Positions 9,254 to 18,646 of a stretch of 64,000 bases of DNA are shown here, one piece after another. Position numbers and translations under genes: made by a program. The notes under the pieces are model-generated. The model searched no databases. It saw nothing but the letters and a program-made list of their open reading frames with translations, and was not told the DNA's origin. Origin of the DNA: a bacterium 210917-SL.2.15 (lineage in GTDB: Bacteria; Bacillota; Clostridia; Oscillospirales; Oscillospiraceae); the NCBI GenBank assembly GCA_020555605.1, contig JAJCJC010000011.1, positions 1 to 64,000 of the forward strand, read 5' to 3'. Numbering within the stretch: the stretch's first letter is position 1; every line of letters begins with the position of its first letter.

Positions 9254-10813
9254 GTGAAGCATTTCACCCGAAGGAGTCTTTCCCTGCTGCTCGCCGCCGC
9301 ACTGTGCCTGCTGCTTGCCGGCTGTTGGGGCAGCGACCCGCTGGCGGAGGAAGACGGCGACCTGAACGGCCTCCTGGGCCTGGAAGATTCGGATACGTCC
9401 GACGATGTGATCCCCATCACCTCCTTTGCCCTGCCTATTCTGGCCGGAGAAACGCTGGACCCCATCGACTGCGGCGATGGTATCCAGCAACTCCTGCTCC
9501 CGCTGCTCTACGAAGGGCTGTTCGAGCTGGACCCGTCCTTCGATCCGCAGCCTGTTCTGTGCGAAAGTTATACCCATTCTGAGGATTTCACGGTCTGGAC
9601 CTTTCAGGTGCGCAGGGCTTCCTTTTCCGACGGCAGCGCTCTCTCCGCCGCAGATGTGGCCGCAGCGCTGCAGCGGGCAAAAACGTCCGCGCGCTACGGT
9701 GCGCGGCTGTCCGCTGTGTCCTCGATCCGCGTCCGAAACAATGCGGTGGAAGTCACACTGAGCGAGGCCGATAACCGTTTTCCCGCCCTGCTGGATATTC
9801 CGATCACCTCCAAGTCCAGCGCCGGCAGCGCCGTCCCCGTCGGTACCGGGCCGTATGTGTACGCCGCAGGGGACAGCGGCGCTTCCCTGATCAAAAACAC
9901 CTCTTGGTGGAAGGGGAAATCCCTGCCCGTAGACACGATCCCTCTACGCACAGTGGACGATGAGAACACCCTGACCTATCTTTTCTCTTCCCACGCCATT
10001 CAGATGCTGCTCACCGACTACACCGGCAGCGACCCGGTCAGTTACAAAGGCAATTTGTCCATTACCGACACACAGACCACCACGTTGCAGTACCTCGGCT
10101 TTAACTGCCGCAGCGGCCCCTTTGCTGACACCAAGCTGCGCCGGGCCATTTCCCAAGGAATCAACCGCGACAGCATCTGCAAGGCTTACTTTTCTGGCCA
10201 CGCCGTCAGCGCCCAGTTTCCCGTAGCTCCGGCCTCGTCCTGGTATCCTTTGGCTTTAGAAGAGAGCTACAATACGGAAACCTTTGCCCAGGCTATGACC
10301 GAAGCCGGCTACAACGGCGGCGCCCACGCCGCCTCCGTCCGCATGCTGGTGTGTGAAGGCAATGCGTTCCGTCTGAGCGCAGCCAAAGCCATTGCCGCCG
10401 CACTTTCCGTATATGATTTGAAGGTGCAGGTATACACACTGCCCTATGAGGAGTATCTCTCCGCCCTGGAAAACGGGATGTTTGATCTCTATTACGGCGA
10501 AACGCGCATGACCGCGGATTTCAATTGCTCCACCCTCATCAAAACCGGCGGCAGCCTAAATTACGGCGGCTTTTCCGATCCGGCGCTGGACGCCCAGCTG
10601 ACCACCGCTTTCTCTACTGCCGCATCGCCCAGCAGCGCCAATGAAACGCTGTTTTCCACCTTCCAAACCGACGCGCCCATTGCGCCCATCTGTTTTAAGG
10701 CCCAGTCCGTAGTGCTACAGGCTGGCGCGGCCGACAATATCACACCCACCGCCTCCAACGCCTTCTATCGCTTTTCGGACTGGACCATCCATCTGTCCGG
10801 CACCGGCAGCTGA
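9254..10813 (+). CDS. Peptide/oligopeptide-binding lipoprotein, ABC-transporter SBP family 5
   Basis: A 519-residue lipoprotein with signal peptide and lipobox LAGC (acylated Cys 24), then an acidic linker, then a family-5 extracellular solute-binding fold (YEGLFELDPSF, LRRAISQGINRDSICKAYF). Such proteins deliver peptides, nickel or similar solutes to an ABC permease. No permease or ATPase gene is adjacent, so it is an orphan binding protein that may borrow a permease or act as a sensor. The GTG start at 9254 is set by the AAAGGAGG site right after the pgeF stop, which places it in the secA-pgeF transcription unit. Confidence 0.85.
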   Translation: MKHFTRRSLSLLLAAALCLLLAGCWGSDPLAEEDGDLNGLLGLEDSDTSDDVIPITSFALPILAGETLDPIDCGDGIQQLLLPLLYEGLFELDPSFDPQPVLCESYTHSEDFTVWTFQVRRASFSDGSALSAADVAAALQRAKTSARYGARLSAVSSIRVRNNAVEVTLSEADNRFPALLDIPITSKSSAGSAVPVGTGPYVYAAGDSGASLIKNTSWWKGKSLPVDTIPLRTVDDENTLTYLFSSHAIQMLLTDYTGSDPVSYKGNLSITDTQTTTLQYLGFNCRSGPFADTKLRRAISQGINRDSICKAYFSGHAVSAQFPVAPASSWYPLALEESYNTETFAQAMTEAGYNGGAHAASVRMLVCEGNAFRLSAAKAIAAALSVYDLKVQVYTLPYEEYLSALENGMFDLYYGETRMTADFNCSTLIKTGGSLNYGGFSDPALDAQLTTAFSTAASPSSANETLFSTFQTDAPIAPICFKAQSVVLQAGAADNITPTASNAFYRFSDWTIHLSGTGS

Positions 10814-10980
10814 CGGGAAAACTTCCCGCTCCGGGGTATGCATGGCGCAGCAGATGTGATACAATCAAAAGAGGTGCTGTGCGCCTCAAGACCAAACTTC
10901 ACCAGCCCGGCCCGCTCTGCGGGCCGCGCCTGTTTGAAAAAAGAGACACTTTTCGCAAAATTTCATTAGGGGGAATCTTT
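10814..10980 (+). other. purL leader region
   Basis: The 167-base gap has a possible minus-10 TACAAT (10860-10865) and a GC-rich hairpin with a 3-base loop (10909-10925). The conserved core of a purine riboswitch was looked for and not found. A GGGGG site precedes the purL start. Confidence 0.4.
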
Positions 10981-13900
10981 ATGGCACATGTATTTCGATG
11001 CTACACGGAAAAGCGGAACGGCTTTGACGTGGAGGCAAAGGCCCTGCTCAAGGATCTGACCGGTACCCTGGGCGTGACGAACCTGACCGGCGTGCGCCTG
11101 CTCAACCGCTACGACGCGGAGGGCATCGACGGGGCCACCTACGAGGCAGCCCGCAGCGGCGTATTTTCTGAACCGCAGTGCGACCTCTGCTATGATGAAA
11201 AACTGCCCGCACTGCCGGAAGGATCCACTGTTCTGGCTGTGGAATCCCTGCCCGGCCAGTACGACCAGCGCGCCGACTCCTGCGCTCAGTGCATCCAGAT
11301 GATCACCTGCGGCGAGCGACCCCTGATCCGCACCGCCCGCATTTATATCCTCTCCGGCGCGCTGACCGGCGAGGATCTCGAGGCCATCAAGGGCGACCTT
11401 ATCAACCCCGTGGAGTCCCGCGAGGCGTCTCTGGACAAACCGGACACACTGCAGCAGGAGCATCCCGCTCCCCCGGACGTGGCTTTGCTCACCGGCTTTA
11501 TCGGACTCAGCAGCGAGGCGGAACTGGAAAACATCCATGAAACCTACGGTCTCGCCATGGATATGGAGGATCTGAAAGTATTCCAGGCCCATTTTCAGGA
11601 ACTTGGCCGGGATCCCACTGTCACCGAACTGAAGCTCATTGATACATACTGGTCCGACCACTGCCGCCACACTACTTTTTCCACTCACATCGATCAGGTG
11701 GATATCCAGGACTATGAGATCCTCAAGTCCTATGAGCGCTATCTCGCTGCGCGCGAAGAGGTCTACGGCCCGGAAAAGGCCGCCGTGCGGCCCAAGACGC
11801 TGATGGACCTGGCCACCCTGGGCACCAAGGTTCTGAAAAAGCGCGGCCAGCTGCCTATGCTCGACGAGAGCGAGGAGATCAACGCCTGCTCCGTGCGCAT
11901 CCGTCCCACCATCGACGGCGAGGAGCAGGACTGGCTGCTGATGTTCAAAAACGAAACTCACAACCACCCCACGGAGATCGAGCCCTTCGGCGGCGCGGCC
12001 ACATGTATCGGCGGCGCCATCCGCGATCCGCTCTCCGGCCGTTCCTACGTCTATCAGGCCATGCGCGTCACCGGCGCGGGCGATCCTACAGTGCCCGTCA
12101 GCGAAACGCTACCCGGCAAACTCCCCCAGCGCCGCATCGTCACCCGCGCGGCCAACGGGTACTCCTCTTACGGCAACCAGATTGGCCTGGCCACCGGTGT
12201 GGTGCAGGAGTTCTACCACCCCGGCTACATCGCCAAGCGCCTGGAAGTGGGCGCGGTGGTGGCCGCGGCCCCGGCGGAAAATGTGATTCGGGAAACGCCG
12301 GAGCCGGGCGATGTAGTGCTATTGCTGGGCGGCCGCACCGGTCGCGACGGCATTGGCGGCGCCACCGGCTCCTCCAAAAGCCATAACCTCAAATCCCTGC
12401 AGACCATGGCCTCCGAGGTACAGAAGGGCAATGCTCCAGAAGAGCGCAAGATCCAGCGTCTGATGCGCAACGGCGAAGTCACGCGCATGATCCGCCGCTG
12501 CAACGACTTCGGCGCCGGCGGCGTATCCGTGGCCATTGGCGAACTGGCCGACGGGTTGGATATTGATCTGGATGCCGTGCGCAAAAAGTATGAGGGCCTG
12601 GACGGCACAGAATTGGCCATTTCCGAGAGCCAGGAGCGCATGGCCGTGGTAGTCCGCGCCAAGGATAAGGACGCCTTTATCGCCGCTGCCAGCGCCGAAA
12701 ATCTGGAGTGCTATCAAGTGGCCACCGTCGCAAAAGAGCCGCGCATGGTCATGCGTTGGCGGGGTAAGACTATCGTGGATCTCGACCGCGCGTTCCTCTC
12801 CTCCACCGGCGCTACCAAGCACACCGCAGTGAAAATCCCCATGCGCTTTGCATCCAGGGAAGAGGTCCGAACGCTCTCCATCGGCGAACGTTTCTTCGAG
12901 TTGGCCAAAGATAAGAATTTCTGCTCCCAGCGCGGCTTAGTAGAACGGTTTGACAGCACCATCGGCGCGGCCACCATACTGATGCCATACGGCGGAAAGA
13001 CTCAGCGCAGCCCCTCACAAGTCATGGCAGCCCTGCTGCCCTGCCAGAGCCGTACCGAAGACTGCTCCGTTATGGCTTTTGGTTTTGACCCCGCGCTGTT
13101 CACTGCCGACCCCTACAACGGCGCCAAAGCCGCCGTTACCGAATCGCTGGCCAAGCTGGTAGCTGCCGGCGTCAGCCCGGAAACCTACTATCTCTCCCTG
13201 CAGGAATACTTTGAGCGCCTTCGCCAGGACCCGGAGCGCTGGGGCAAACCCTTTGCCGCCCTGCTGGGCGCGCTGGACGCACAAATCGGTCTGGGCGCCG
13301 CCGCCATCGGCGGCAAGGACTCCATGTCCGGCTCCTTCAATGATCTGGATGTGCCGCCCACGCTGATCTCTTTCGCCGTGGCGCCCGCCAAGGCGCCGGA
13401 ACTGATCAGCACAGATTTCAAAGCCGCCAACCACGGCGTGTACCTCTTCAAGCCCGCCGACGACTCCTTCGATGCCATCCGCGCCACTTGGCGGCAGTTT
13501 CACGCGTACTGCAAAGCCGGCAAGATCGCCTCCGCCTGGGCTGTTTCCGGCGGCGGTGTAGCCGAGGGCCTGATGAAAATGAGCTTCGGCAACAAAGTCG
13601 GCTTCCTGGCCTCCGGCAACATCGACGCCGAGCTGCTCTTCTCCAAGCAGTACGGCGCAATCCTGGCTGAATGTACCGAAGTGCTGCCCAGCGATGAGGC
13701 CAACGTCATTTCTGTGGGTAACACCGTGGACAAGCCCGCCTTCTATATCAACGGCCAGGAATTCTCCATCGAATCCATTCTTGACGCCTGGGAGGCCCCC
13801 CTGGAGAGCGTGTATCCCACCCGCGCCAGCAAAGCCGGCCGCATCGAGCCCATCACCTGTCACGAGCGCAGCCCCTTGGTGGCCGCAGAGAAATTTGCCA

Positions 13901-14697
13901 AGCCCCGGGCCGTTCTGGCCGCTTTCCCCGGCACCAACTGTGAGATCGATACCGCCATGGCTTTGCGCCGAGCCGGCATTGAGCCGGAGATTCATATGAT
14001 CCGCAATTTGACAGCAACCGATCTGGAGCAGTCTGTTACAGAAATGGAACAGGCCATCCACGGCGCTCAGATGATCGTCCTGCCCGGCGGATTCTCCGGC
14101 GGCGACGAGCCGGACGGCTCCGGCAAGTTCATCTGTGCCTTCTACCGCAACCCCCGCATCACCGAAGCGGTAGACGATCTGCTCTACCGCCGCGACGGTC
14201 TGATGCTGGGTATCTGCAACGGCTTCCAGGCCCTGCTGAAGCTGGGCCTGCTGACCACGGGCCACATCTGCCCTGTGGACGACACCTTCCCCACCCTGAC
14301 CTATAACCTGATCGGCCGCCACCAGAGCCGTTATGTGTCTACCCGCGTGGCCTCGGTCCACTCCCCCTGGATGACGCTGTGCAAACCCGACGAGCTGTAC
14401 CATGTGCCCGTGTCCCACGGCGAGGGCCGTTTTGTAGCCAACGACGAGCGTATTCTGGAAATGTTCCGCAACGGCCAGATCGCCACCCAATATGTCGATC
14501 CCCAGGGCCGTCCGTCCATGGACGTAGAGTACAATCCCAACGGCTCCGTGCAGGCTATTGAAGGTATTTTTAGCCCCGACGGCCGTATCTTCGGCAAGAT
14601 GGGCCACATCGAGCGCAGCGGCAAAAACATTGCCCGCAATATTCCGGGCGAAAAATTCATGCCGGTGTTCGAGTCCGGCGCGGCTTATTACAAATAA
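10981..14697 (+). CDS. purL: Phosphoribosylformylglycinamidine synthase, single-chain type
   Basis: A 1238-residue enzyme converting FGAR, glutamine and ATP to FGAM in purine synthesis. An N-terminal PurS-like segment is followed by two AIR-synthase-like halves (for example NETHNHPTEIEPFGGAATC and GGKDSMSGSF) and a class-I glutamine amidotransferase from about residue 980 onward. The amidotransferase nucleophile is C1079 in GICNGFQ, with HGEGRF as the His/Glu partner. The length and layout fit the clostridial single-chain clade, not the three-subunit Bacillus system. The frame opens earlier, but the ATG at 10981 with its GGGGG site gives the family N-terminus. No other pur gene is adjacent. 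Confidence 0.95.
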   Translation: MAHVFRCYTEKRNGFDVEAKALLKDLTGTLGVTNLTGVRLLNRYDAEGIDGATYEAARSGVFSEPQCDLCYDEKLPALPEGSTVLAVESLPGQYDQRADSCAQCIQMITCGERPLIRTARIYILSGALTGEDLEAIKGDLINPVESREASLDKPDTLQQEHPAPPDVALLTGFIGLSSEAELENIHETYGLAMDMEDLKVFQAHFQELGRDPTVTELKLIDTYWSDHCRHTTFSTHIDQVDIQDYEILKSYERYLAAREEVYGPEKAAVRPKTLMDLATLGTKVLKKRGQLPMLDESEEINACSVRIRPTIDGEEQDWLLMFKNETHNHPTEIEPFGGAATCIGGAIRDPLSGRSYVYQAMRVTGAGDPTVPVSETLPGKLPQRRIVTRAANGYSSYGNQIGLATGVVQEFYHPGYIAKRLEVGAVVAAAPAENVIRETPEPGDVVLLLGGRTGRDGIGGATGSSKSHNLKSLQTMASEVQKGNAPEERKIQRLMRNGEVTRMIRRCNDFGAGGVSVAIGELADGLDIDLDAVRKKYEGLDGTELAISESQERMAVVVRAKDKDAFIAAASAENLECYQVATVAKEPRMVMRWRGKTIVDLDRAFLSSTGATKHTAVKIPMRFASREEVRTLSIGERFFELAKDKNFCSQRGLVERFDSTIGAATILMPYGGKTQRSPSQVMAALLPCQSRTEDCSVMAFGFDPALFTADPYNGAKAAVTESLAKLVAAGVSPETYYLSLQEYFERLRQDPERWGKPFAALLGALDAQIGLGAAAIGGKDSMSGSFNDLDVPPTLISFAVAPAKAPELISTDFKAANHGVYLFKPADDSFDAIRATWRQFHAYCKAGKIASAWAVSGGGVAEGLMKMSFGNKVGFLASGNIDAELLFSKQYGAILAECTEVLPSDEANVISVGNTVDKPAFYINGQEFSIESILDAWEAPLESVYPTRASKAGRIEPITCHERSPLVAAEKFAKPRAVLAAFPGTNCEIDTAMALRRAGIEPEIHMIRNLTATDLEQSVTEMEQAIHGAQMIVLPGGFSGGDEPDGSGKFICAFYRNPRITEAVDDLLYRRDGLMLGICNGFQALLKLGLLTTGHICPVDDTFPTLTYNLIGRHQSRYVSTRVASVHSPWMTLCKPDELYHVPVSHGEGRFVANDERILEMFRNGQIATQYVDPQGRPSMDVEYNPNGSVQAIEGIFSPDGRIFGKMGHIERSGKNIARNIPGEKFMPVFESGAAYYK

Positions 14698-14721
14698 CCC
14701 CCTATAAGCAGCAACAAAACA

Positions 14722-14767
14722 CCCCCGGCGAAGTTGCCTTTCGGCAACCCCGCCGGGGGCATTTTTC
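14722..14767 (+). terminator. purL intrinsic terminator
   Basis: CCCCCGGCG and GCCGGGGG arms enclose an inner GTTGCC/GGCAAC stem, and the hairpin is followed by a CATTTTT tail. Confidence 0.9.
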
Positions 14768-14781
14768 AAACAGTTCGTGGC

Positions 14782-15663
14782 TCACTCAAAAGCGAAGGAC
14801 ACACCGCACACATCCACCCGCTTCACCGTATCGCTGCAAAACAGCGTGCCGCGCTGCGGCAGAACCAATATCTGCGTACTGTAGTCCTCCCCTGCAGCGG
14901 AAATGGAGGCGGAGTTGTGGCCAAAGGAACGGACGGCGGTGCCGTCACGATAAACGACCTGGAGCGATGCCATCACCTCCCAGGCCGCATCCGGAACTTC
15001 CTCCCGCGCAAGCTGCACGGACAATCCCAGGGGAGACAGCGCACAGACGCCCTCCGGGGTCTGCGCGAGGCGCTCCTCTGCCCGGCGCTGCACGGTCCAG
15101 GACAGGGATAGCGGCTCTTCCGGCAGCGCGGCATCCGCCGGAACATCCGGAATGGTGAGCGCGCTCAGAGTCAGCGTCAGCGTCTTGCCCAGAAGATCCG
15201 TGTCCGGAAAGCGGAACGTGGACACACACTGCACGCAGCCGCGCGCCGCGTCAAAGCCGGTGACCGCGGTAGCGCGGTAGTCCGGCGCCGTTCCTTCCGC
15301 CGCGCTGCATTGGGCCTCAAAGGCGAGGGCGCCAACATCCTGGTGCAGAGCCGACCGCGCCGCTGCCCAGTTCTCCGGCAGGGTCAGCTCGTAGTACAGG
15401 CAGATCAGATCTCCGCCCGCCGCCGTCTGGACCAGTTCCAGAGAAACCGCGCCGCTGGAGACGCACTCCTCCACAGTCTGCACCAGATCGTTCCCGGCGC
15501 GGTCCGCCTCCTCCTGCTCCAGCGACAGGGCCTCCAAAAACCGCGGGTCCCATTGCACCTCCGTTTTCCCTGCCGTTCCTGCTTTCCAATACAGAATCGC
15601 ACAAAACAGGATCAGGACAACGGCAAGAACTGTGATAAAAACTGCTGTTTTAGAAGTTCTCAT
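14782..15663 (-). CDS. Membrane-anchored protein of unknown function
   Basis: A 293-residue protein not recognised. After a short basic N-terminus there is one transmembrane segment (about residues 8-28, AVFITVLAVVLILFCAILYW). The rest is predicted outside the cell, acidic, with several cysteines and beta-rich stretches (for example LTLTLSALTIPDVPA). The architecture resembles the extracytoplasmic part of DUF4179-type anti-sigma proteins, but no sigma factor gene is nearby and the similarity is too weak for a call. The start at 15663 follows GGGGTG; the longer start at 15687 has no ribosome binding site. It converges on the purL terminator. Confidence 0.65.
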   Translation of the reverse strand: MRTSKTAVFITVLAVVLILFCAILYWKAGTAGKTEVQWDPRFLEALSLEQEEADRAGNDLVQTVEECVSSGAVSLELVQTAAGGDLICLYYELTLPENWAAARSALHQDVGALAFEAQCSAAEGTAPDYRATAVTGFDAARGCVQCVSTFRFPDTDLLGKTLTLTLSALTIPDVPADAALPEEPLSLSWTVQRRAEERLAQTPEGVCALSPLGLSVQLAREEVPDAAWEVMASLQVVYRDGTAVRSFGHNSASISAAGEDYSTQILVLPQRGTLFCSDTVKRVDVCGVSFAFE

Positions 15664-16020
15664 TGCGCATTTCACCCCGTTTTTCATATTTTAAGAAATG
15701 GAAAACATACAGAAAACGCATGAGCTGCCTTTTCCAGATGCAGCCTATACGCTCAATCAGATACTTTAATTCTATCCTTCCAGATACGGGAAGGTACCGT
15801 TGATTGTTTTCGCATTCGGCTGTACTGCCTGCTGGCAAAGCATTTCACACAATCATCTTCCTTCTCCTTGATGCGTTCATCATATCAAATCGTCCGATTT
15901 TTATCTATATATTTTTTATTTTTTTGTGCAAAATATATAATTTTATTATATTACAGCACAGCCCCCGGGGTTGCTTTCCCGGAGGCTGTGCTGTTTCTGG
16001 AAAAAGACAGGTTATTTTTA
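15664..16020. other. AT-rich intergenic region with hairpin at 15953-15994
   Basis: No gene is seen. ACAGCACAGCC and GGCTGTGCTGT at 15953-15963 and 15984-15994 form a long stem just past the end of the SMR genes. With only a broken T run behind it on the minus strand it is a probable but imperfect terminator for them. Confidence 0.55.
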
Positions 16021-16353
16021 TCAACCATACAGATTCATCAGAAGAATACCGATAATGATCAGCACCACGCCGATCAAGCCGGCTTTCGAAGTTTTCTGCC
16101 GGTAGGCGATGTAACCGATCAAAGGAGTGATTGCCGTACCCAAGGCGCCCCAGGTACCGTATGCAATGCCCATGGGAATGTGAGTCAGGGACATGCCCAG
16201 AGAGTAGAAGCAGATCACATAGCAGATAATGCACACCAGACTTGGCTTGAGCTTGGTAAAGCACATAGTGGCAGGCAGTGTCGAGGTCGCCACGATTTCG
16301 GTTCCTACGGCAATGGCCAGGAACACATAGGCCATCCACATTGTAATTTCCAT
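16021..16353 (-). CDS. SMR-family multidrug/guanidinium exporter subunit
   Basis: A 110-residue protein with four transmembrane helices. The conserved membrane glutamate lies in helix 1 (AVGTEIVATS), and the helix-3 GIAYGTWGALGT signature is present. SMR proteins exchange protons for cationic drugs or guanidinium. Its ATG overlaps the stop of the upstream SMR gene (TAATG), so the two are translated together and probably form a heterodimer, as in EbrAB or YkkCD. A MerR regulator sits directly upstream. Confidence 0.93.
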   Translation of the reverse strand: MEITMWMAYVFLAIAVGTEIVATSTLPATMCFTKLKPSLVCIICYVICFYSLGMSLTHIPMGIAYGTWGALGTAITPLIGYIAYRQKTSKAGLIGVVLIIIGILLMNLYG

Positions 16354-16757
16354 TACCGTTTCTCCTCCTTCTCCTGCGCTGCCGGCACCACATTGTCCTT
16401 ATCCCGGTCCTCTTTGGGCGTGCCGTACAGATTCAGAATGAAAATACCAACACACATGATTGCAATGCCAAGCCAGCCCAGCGGAGAAATATGCTGGCCG
16501 AAAGCAATCAGGCCGATCATGGCCGCGCTGACCGTACCGGCCGCCGTCCAAGTGGCGTATGATACGCTGAGGTTGATGTGCTGCAGCAGCTGGGCAAAAA
16601 ACCAATAGGATGCAATGTATGCCAAAATGAGACAAATGGTTGGCACCAGCTTCGTAAAGGCATCGCAGGCCTCCAGAAAACCCGTACCGATCTGTTCAAA
16701 AATGATCGAAATAACCAGAATACCGTAAGCCTGCTTTTTGTTTAGTTTCAGAATCAA
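16353..16757 (-). CDS. SMR-family multidrug/guanidinium exporter subunit, partner
   Basis: A 134-residue SMR protein with four helices and the helix-1 glutamate (SIIFEQIGTGF). It is longer than its partner because of a charged cytoplasmic tail rich in Lys, Asp and Glu (about 25 residues). Unequal partners of this kind are known in heterodimeric SMR pairs, where opposite membrane orientations are fixed. The start is TTG at 16757, chosen because GGGGGAG lies seven bases before it and the alignment of helix 1 fits. The guanidine-I riboswitch was looked for in the leader and not recognised. Confidence 0.9.
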   Translation of the reverse strand: MILKLNKKQAYGILVISIIFEQIGTGFLEACDAFTKLVPTICLILAYIASYWFFAQLLQHINLSVSYATWTAAGTVSAAMIGLIAFGQHISPLGWLGIAIMCVGIFILNLYGTPKEDRDKDNVVPAAQEKEEKR

Positions 16758-16811
16758 AAAATCTCCCCCTCTGTTTCCTTTTGATCCAATTTTTTGAGTA
16801 GCCTATCGTCA

Positions 16812-16842
16812 TTTATAAAGGTTGCCACTGTGTAAGAGTCAA
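16812..16842 (-). promoter_or_regulatory. SMR operon promoter with long spacer
   Basis: On the minus strand TTGACT (16837-16842) is followed by TATAAA (16812-16817) with a 19-base spacer, or TTATAA with 18. A 19-base spacer is the hallmark of promoters activated by MerR-family proteins, and a merR gene is next door. Confidence 0.5.
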
Positions 16843-16951
16843 GAAATTTACAGCACTTTCACAAGGTTTTCCACCGAAAATCTTGGACTATTTTGCTGTT
16901 TTTCTGTTTTCTTCCGGAAATCCTTTTGCTTATTTAGTCCATAAATCCTGA

Positions 16952-16994
16952 AACAACAAGAAAGTCTAACATTATGTTAGACTTTCTTGTTGTT
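16952..16994. terminator. Perfect 20-bp stem hairpin between merR and the SMR genes
   Basis: Arms 16952-16971 and 16975-16994 are perfectly complementary over 20 bases around a TTA loop. It begins 8 bases past the merR stop and ends merR transcription on the minus strand; the trailing T run is short. Confidence 0.7.
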
Positions 16995-17001
16995 CTCTCC
17001 T

Positions 17002-17892
17002 TCAGGACTCCCGCTTCCAGCGCTCCAGCCGTTCAAAGCCTTCCGCATCCTCCTGCACCGGCAGCAGCAGTTCCGTGACAAAATTTTCCTCCCGCGCCGT
17101 AGAATACACATCCAACACATGGCGCTCGTAGCAATCGCCCCGCAGCGTAAAACGGTGCTGTTGTGCCCACAGCAACATACGCTCGTAGCTGTCGCGCACG
17201 TTCCGCGGCGCTCCCAGGTGATAACTAGCTACTGCCAAAAAACCGCCGAACCGCATAGTATTGTTCCGGCTCTTGCTGTTGGGAAATATGGTCTGCAGCA
17301 GTGTCATGCTGCGGTAGCTGTCCTCCATGCGCTCATCCACGGAATCGTATTTGACGTGAAACGCGCCGCCCATATCCACCATGGAATGACCGTCCCGCTT
17401 GCTCATGGTAAAGTATTCGATCTCCAAGCGCATTTCGGAATCCTGCTCTTCCGGCGCGCGGTGACGCGTATAGTAAAAATACTGCTCCTCTGGAATATAT
17501 TTCATGGTAATGGCGCGGTTCTGGTGCCGGTGTACTGCCCGCCCCTCCACCAGAAGGCCGTACCAAGCCCACAGGCTGTCCAACCGTTGATGGTAATATT
17601 CAATCTCGCTGCGGGTCTTGTCGATCTTCTGCAGAAAAAGGGCCTCAAAGCGATCCATATCCTGACCAGAAAGAGCCTCGCTGATTTCCTCCAAGCGGAA
17701 TCCTTCGTCAATCAAATAACGGATCACCTGCACTCGCTGCATGGTGCGCACGCTGTAATAGCGGTAATGACTGGGGTTTGCGATGCGGTCCGGGGTGATC
17801 AGCCCCACTTCTTCATAATAGCGCAGCATACGCTGGGACACATCGCAGATTTTACTCACCTGTCCGATGGTGTACAGCGTTTCTTGTTCCAT
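17002..17892 (-). CDS. MerR-family transcriptional regulator with GyrI-like effector domain
   Basis: A 296-residue regulator. Residues 5-75 are a MerR winged helix (YTIGQVSKICDVSQRMLRYYEEVGLI), then a coiled-coil dimerisation helix to about 120, then a GyrI/BmrR-like ligand-binding domain. MerR proteins of this build sense hydrophobic cations and twist long-spacer promoters open. The adjacent SMR pair with a 19-base spacer promoter is the obvious target. The start at 17892 follows AGGAGGAA; the upstream in-frame ATG has no such site. Confidence 0.88.
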   Translation of the reverse strand: MEQETLYTIGQVSKICDVSQRMLRYYEEVGLITPDRIANPSHYRYYSVRTMQRVQVIRYLIDEGFRLEEISEALSGQDMDRFEALFLQKIDKTRSEIEYYHQRLDSLWAWYGLLVEGRAVHRHQNRAITMKYIPEEQYFYYTRHRAPEEQDSEMRLEIEYFTMSKRDGHSMVDMGGAFHVKYDSVDERMEDSYRSMTLLQTIFPNSKSRNNTMRFGGFLAVASYHLGAPRNVRDSYERMLLWAQQHRFTLRGDCYERHVLDVYSTAREENFVTELLLPVQEDAEGFERLERWKRES

Positions 17893-17936
17893 ATGGTTCC
17901 TCCTCCCGCTGTGCGGCACAGCGGTTTATAGAAGCT

Positions 17937-17969
17937 GCGGGGAGACGATACCATCCACCGTCTCCCCGC
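17937..17969 (-). terminator. Hairpin between lexA and merR
   Basis: GCGGGGAGACG (17937-17947) pairs with CGTCTCCCCGC (17959-17969), just beyond the lexA stop on the minus strand. The T run is weak, so some read-through into merR is possible. Confidence 0.6.
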
Positions 17970-17978
17970 ACTCGCTTT

Positions 17979-18614
17979 TTAATACTGGCGAACCACCGCG
18001 GTGACCCGGCCCAGGATCGCAGCTTCACTGCCGTCGATCGGCTCATAGTCCGGATTCTCCGGCAGCAACCAGATCTCTCCGTTGCTGCGGTGCAGCCGCT
18101 TCACCGTAGCCTCCTCACCGATGCGCGCCACCACAATTTCCCCATTGCGAGCCGTGGGCTGCTGCTTGACGACAACCAAATCTCCGGGCAGAATGCCCGC
18201 GTCCTTCATGGAGTAGCCCCGCACACGCAGGGCAAAATAGCCCGTGGTGTCGCCGCCCACGTCAAAGGTGAGGTAATCCTCCACACACTGCTCGGCCAGA
18301 ATCGGCGCGCCGGCAGCCACAGAACCGACGATGGGCACCCGCATATCCTGCGCCTCTACCTCCACCGCAGCCGGCGGCAGAGACCTGTCCTCCGCTTCGT
18401 CCAGGTCGATCAGCGGACGCAACGCGCGGCCTTTTCCGGCCCCCTTCTCGATGTAGCCTTCGTCCGCCAGGTTCTTCAGGTGAAAATGAACGGTGGACGG
18501 CGATTTCAGCCCCACGGCGTCGCCGATTTCGCGCACGGAGGGCGGATAGCCCTGCTCCTTCACGCACTGCACAATGAAGCGATAAATCTGCCTCTGCATA
18601 GTCTTGTGTTTCAT
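17979..18614 (-). CDS. lexA: SOS repressor LexA
   Basis: A 211-residue SOS repressor. Residues 1-65 form the winged-helix DNA-binding domain (PPSVREIGDAVGLKSPSTV). The self-cleavage bond is A101-G102 (SVAAGAPI), with catalytic S135 (GYSMKD) and K172 (ATVKRL). RecA filaments stimulate its cleavage after DNA damage. A good LexA/DinR box overlaps the minus-35 of its own promoter, consistent with autoregulation. The usual length is 200-215 residues. Confidence 0.96.
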   Translation of the reverse strand: MKHKTMQRQIYRFIVQCVKEQGYPPSVREIGDAVGLKSPSTVHFHLKNLADEGYIEKGAGKGRALRPLIDLDEAEDRSLPPAAVEVEAQDMRVPIVGSVAAGAPILAEQCVEDYLTFDVGGDTTGYFALRVRGYSMKDAGILPGDLVVVKQQPTARNGEIVVARIGEEATVKRLHRSNGEIWLLPENPDYEPIDGSEAAILGRVTAVVRQY

Positions 18615-18646
18615 GGCGGCTCCTCCATCGGATGGTTTATGCCCTC

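Noticed and set aside
10814..10980. Possible purine riboswitch before purL
   Set aside because: The conserved loop sequences and three-way junction were not visible; only one GC hairpin is present.
16758..16950. Possible guanidine riboswitch ahead of the SMR genes
   Set aside because: The conserved cores of the ykkC class were not found in the leader; a simple promoter with a long spacer explains the region.
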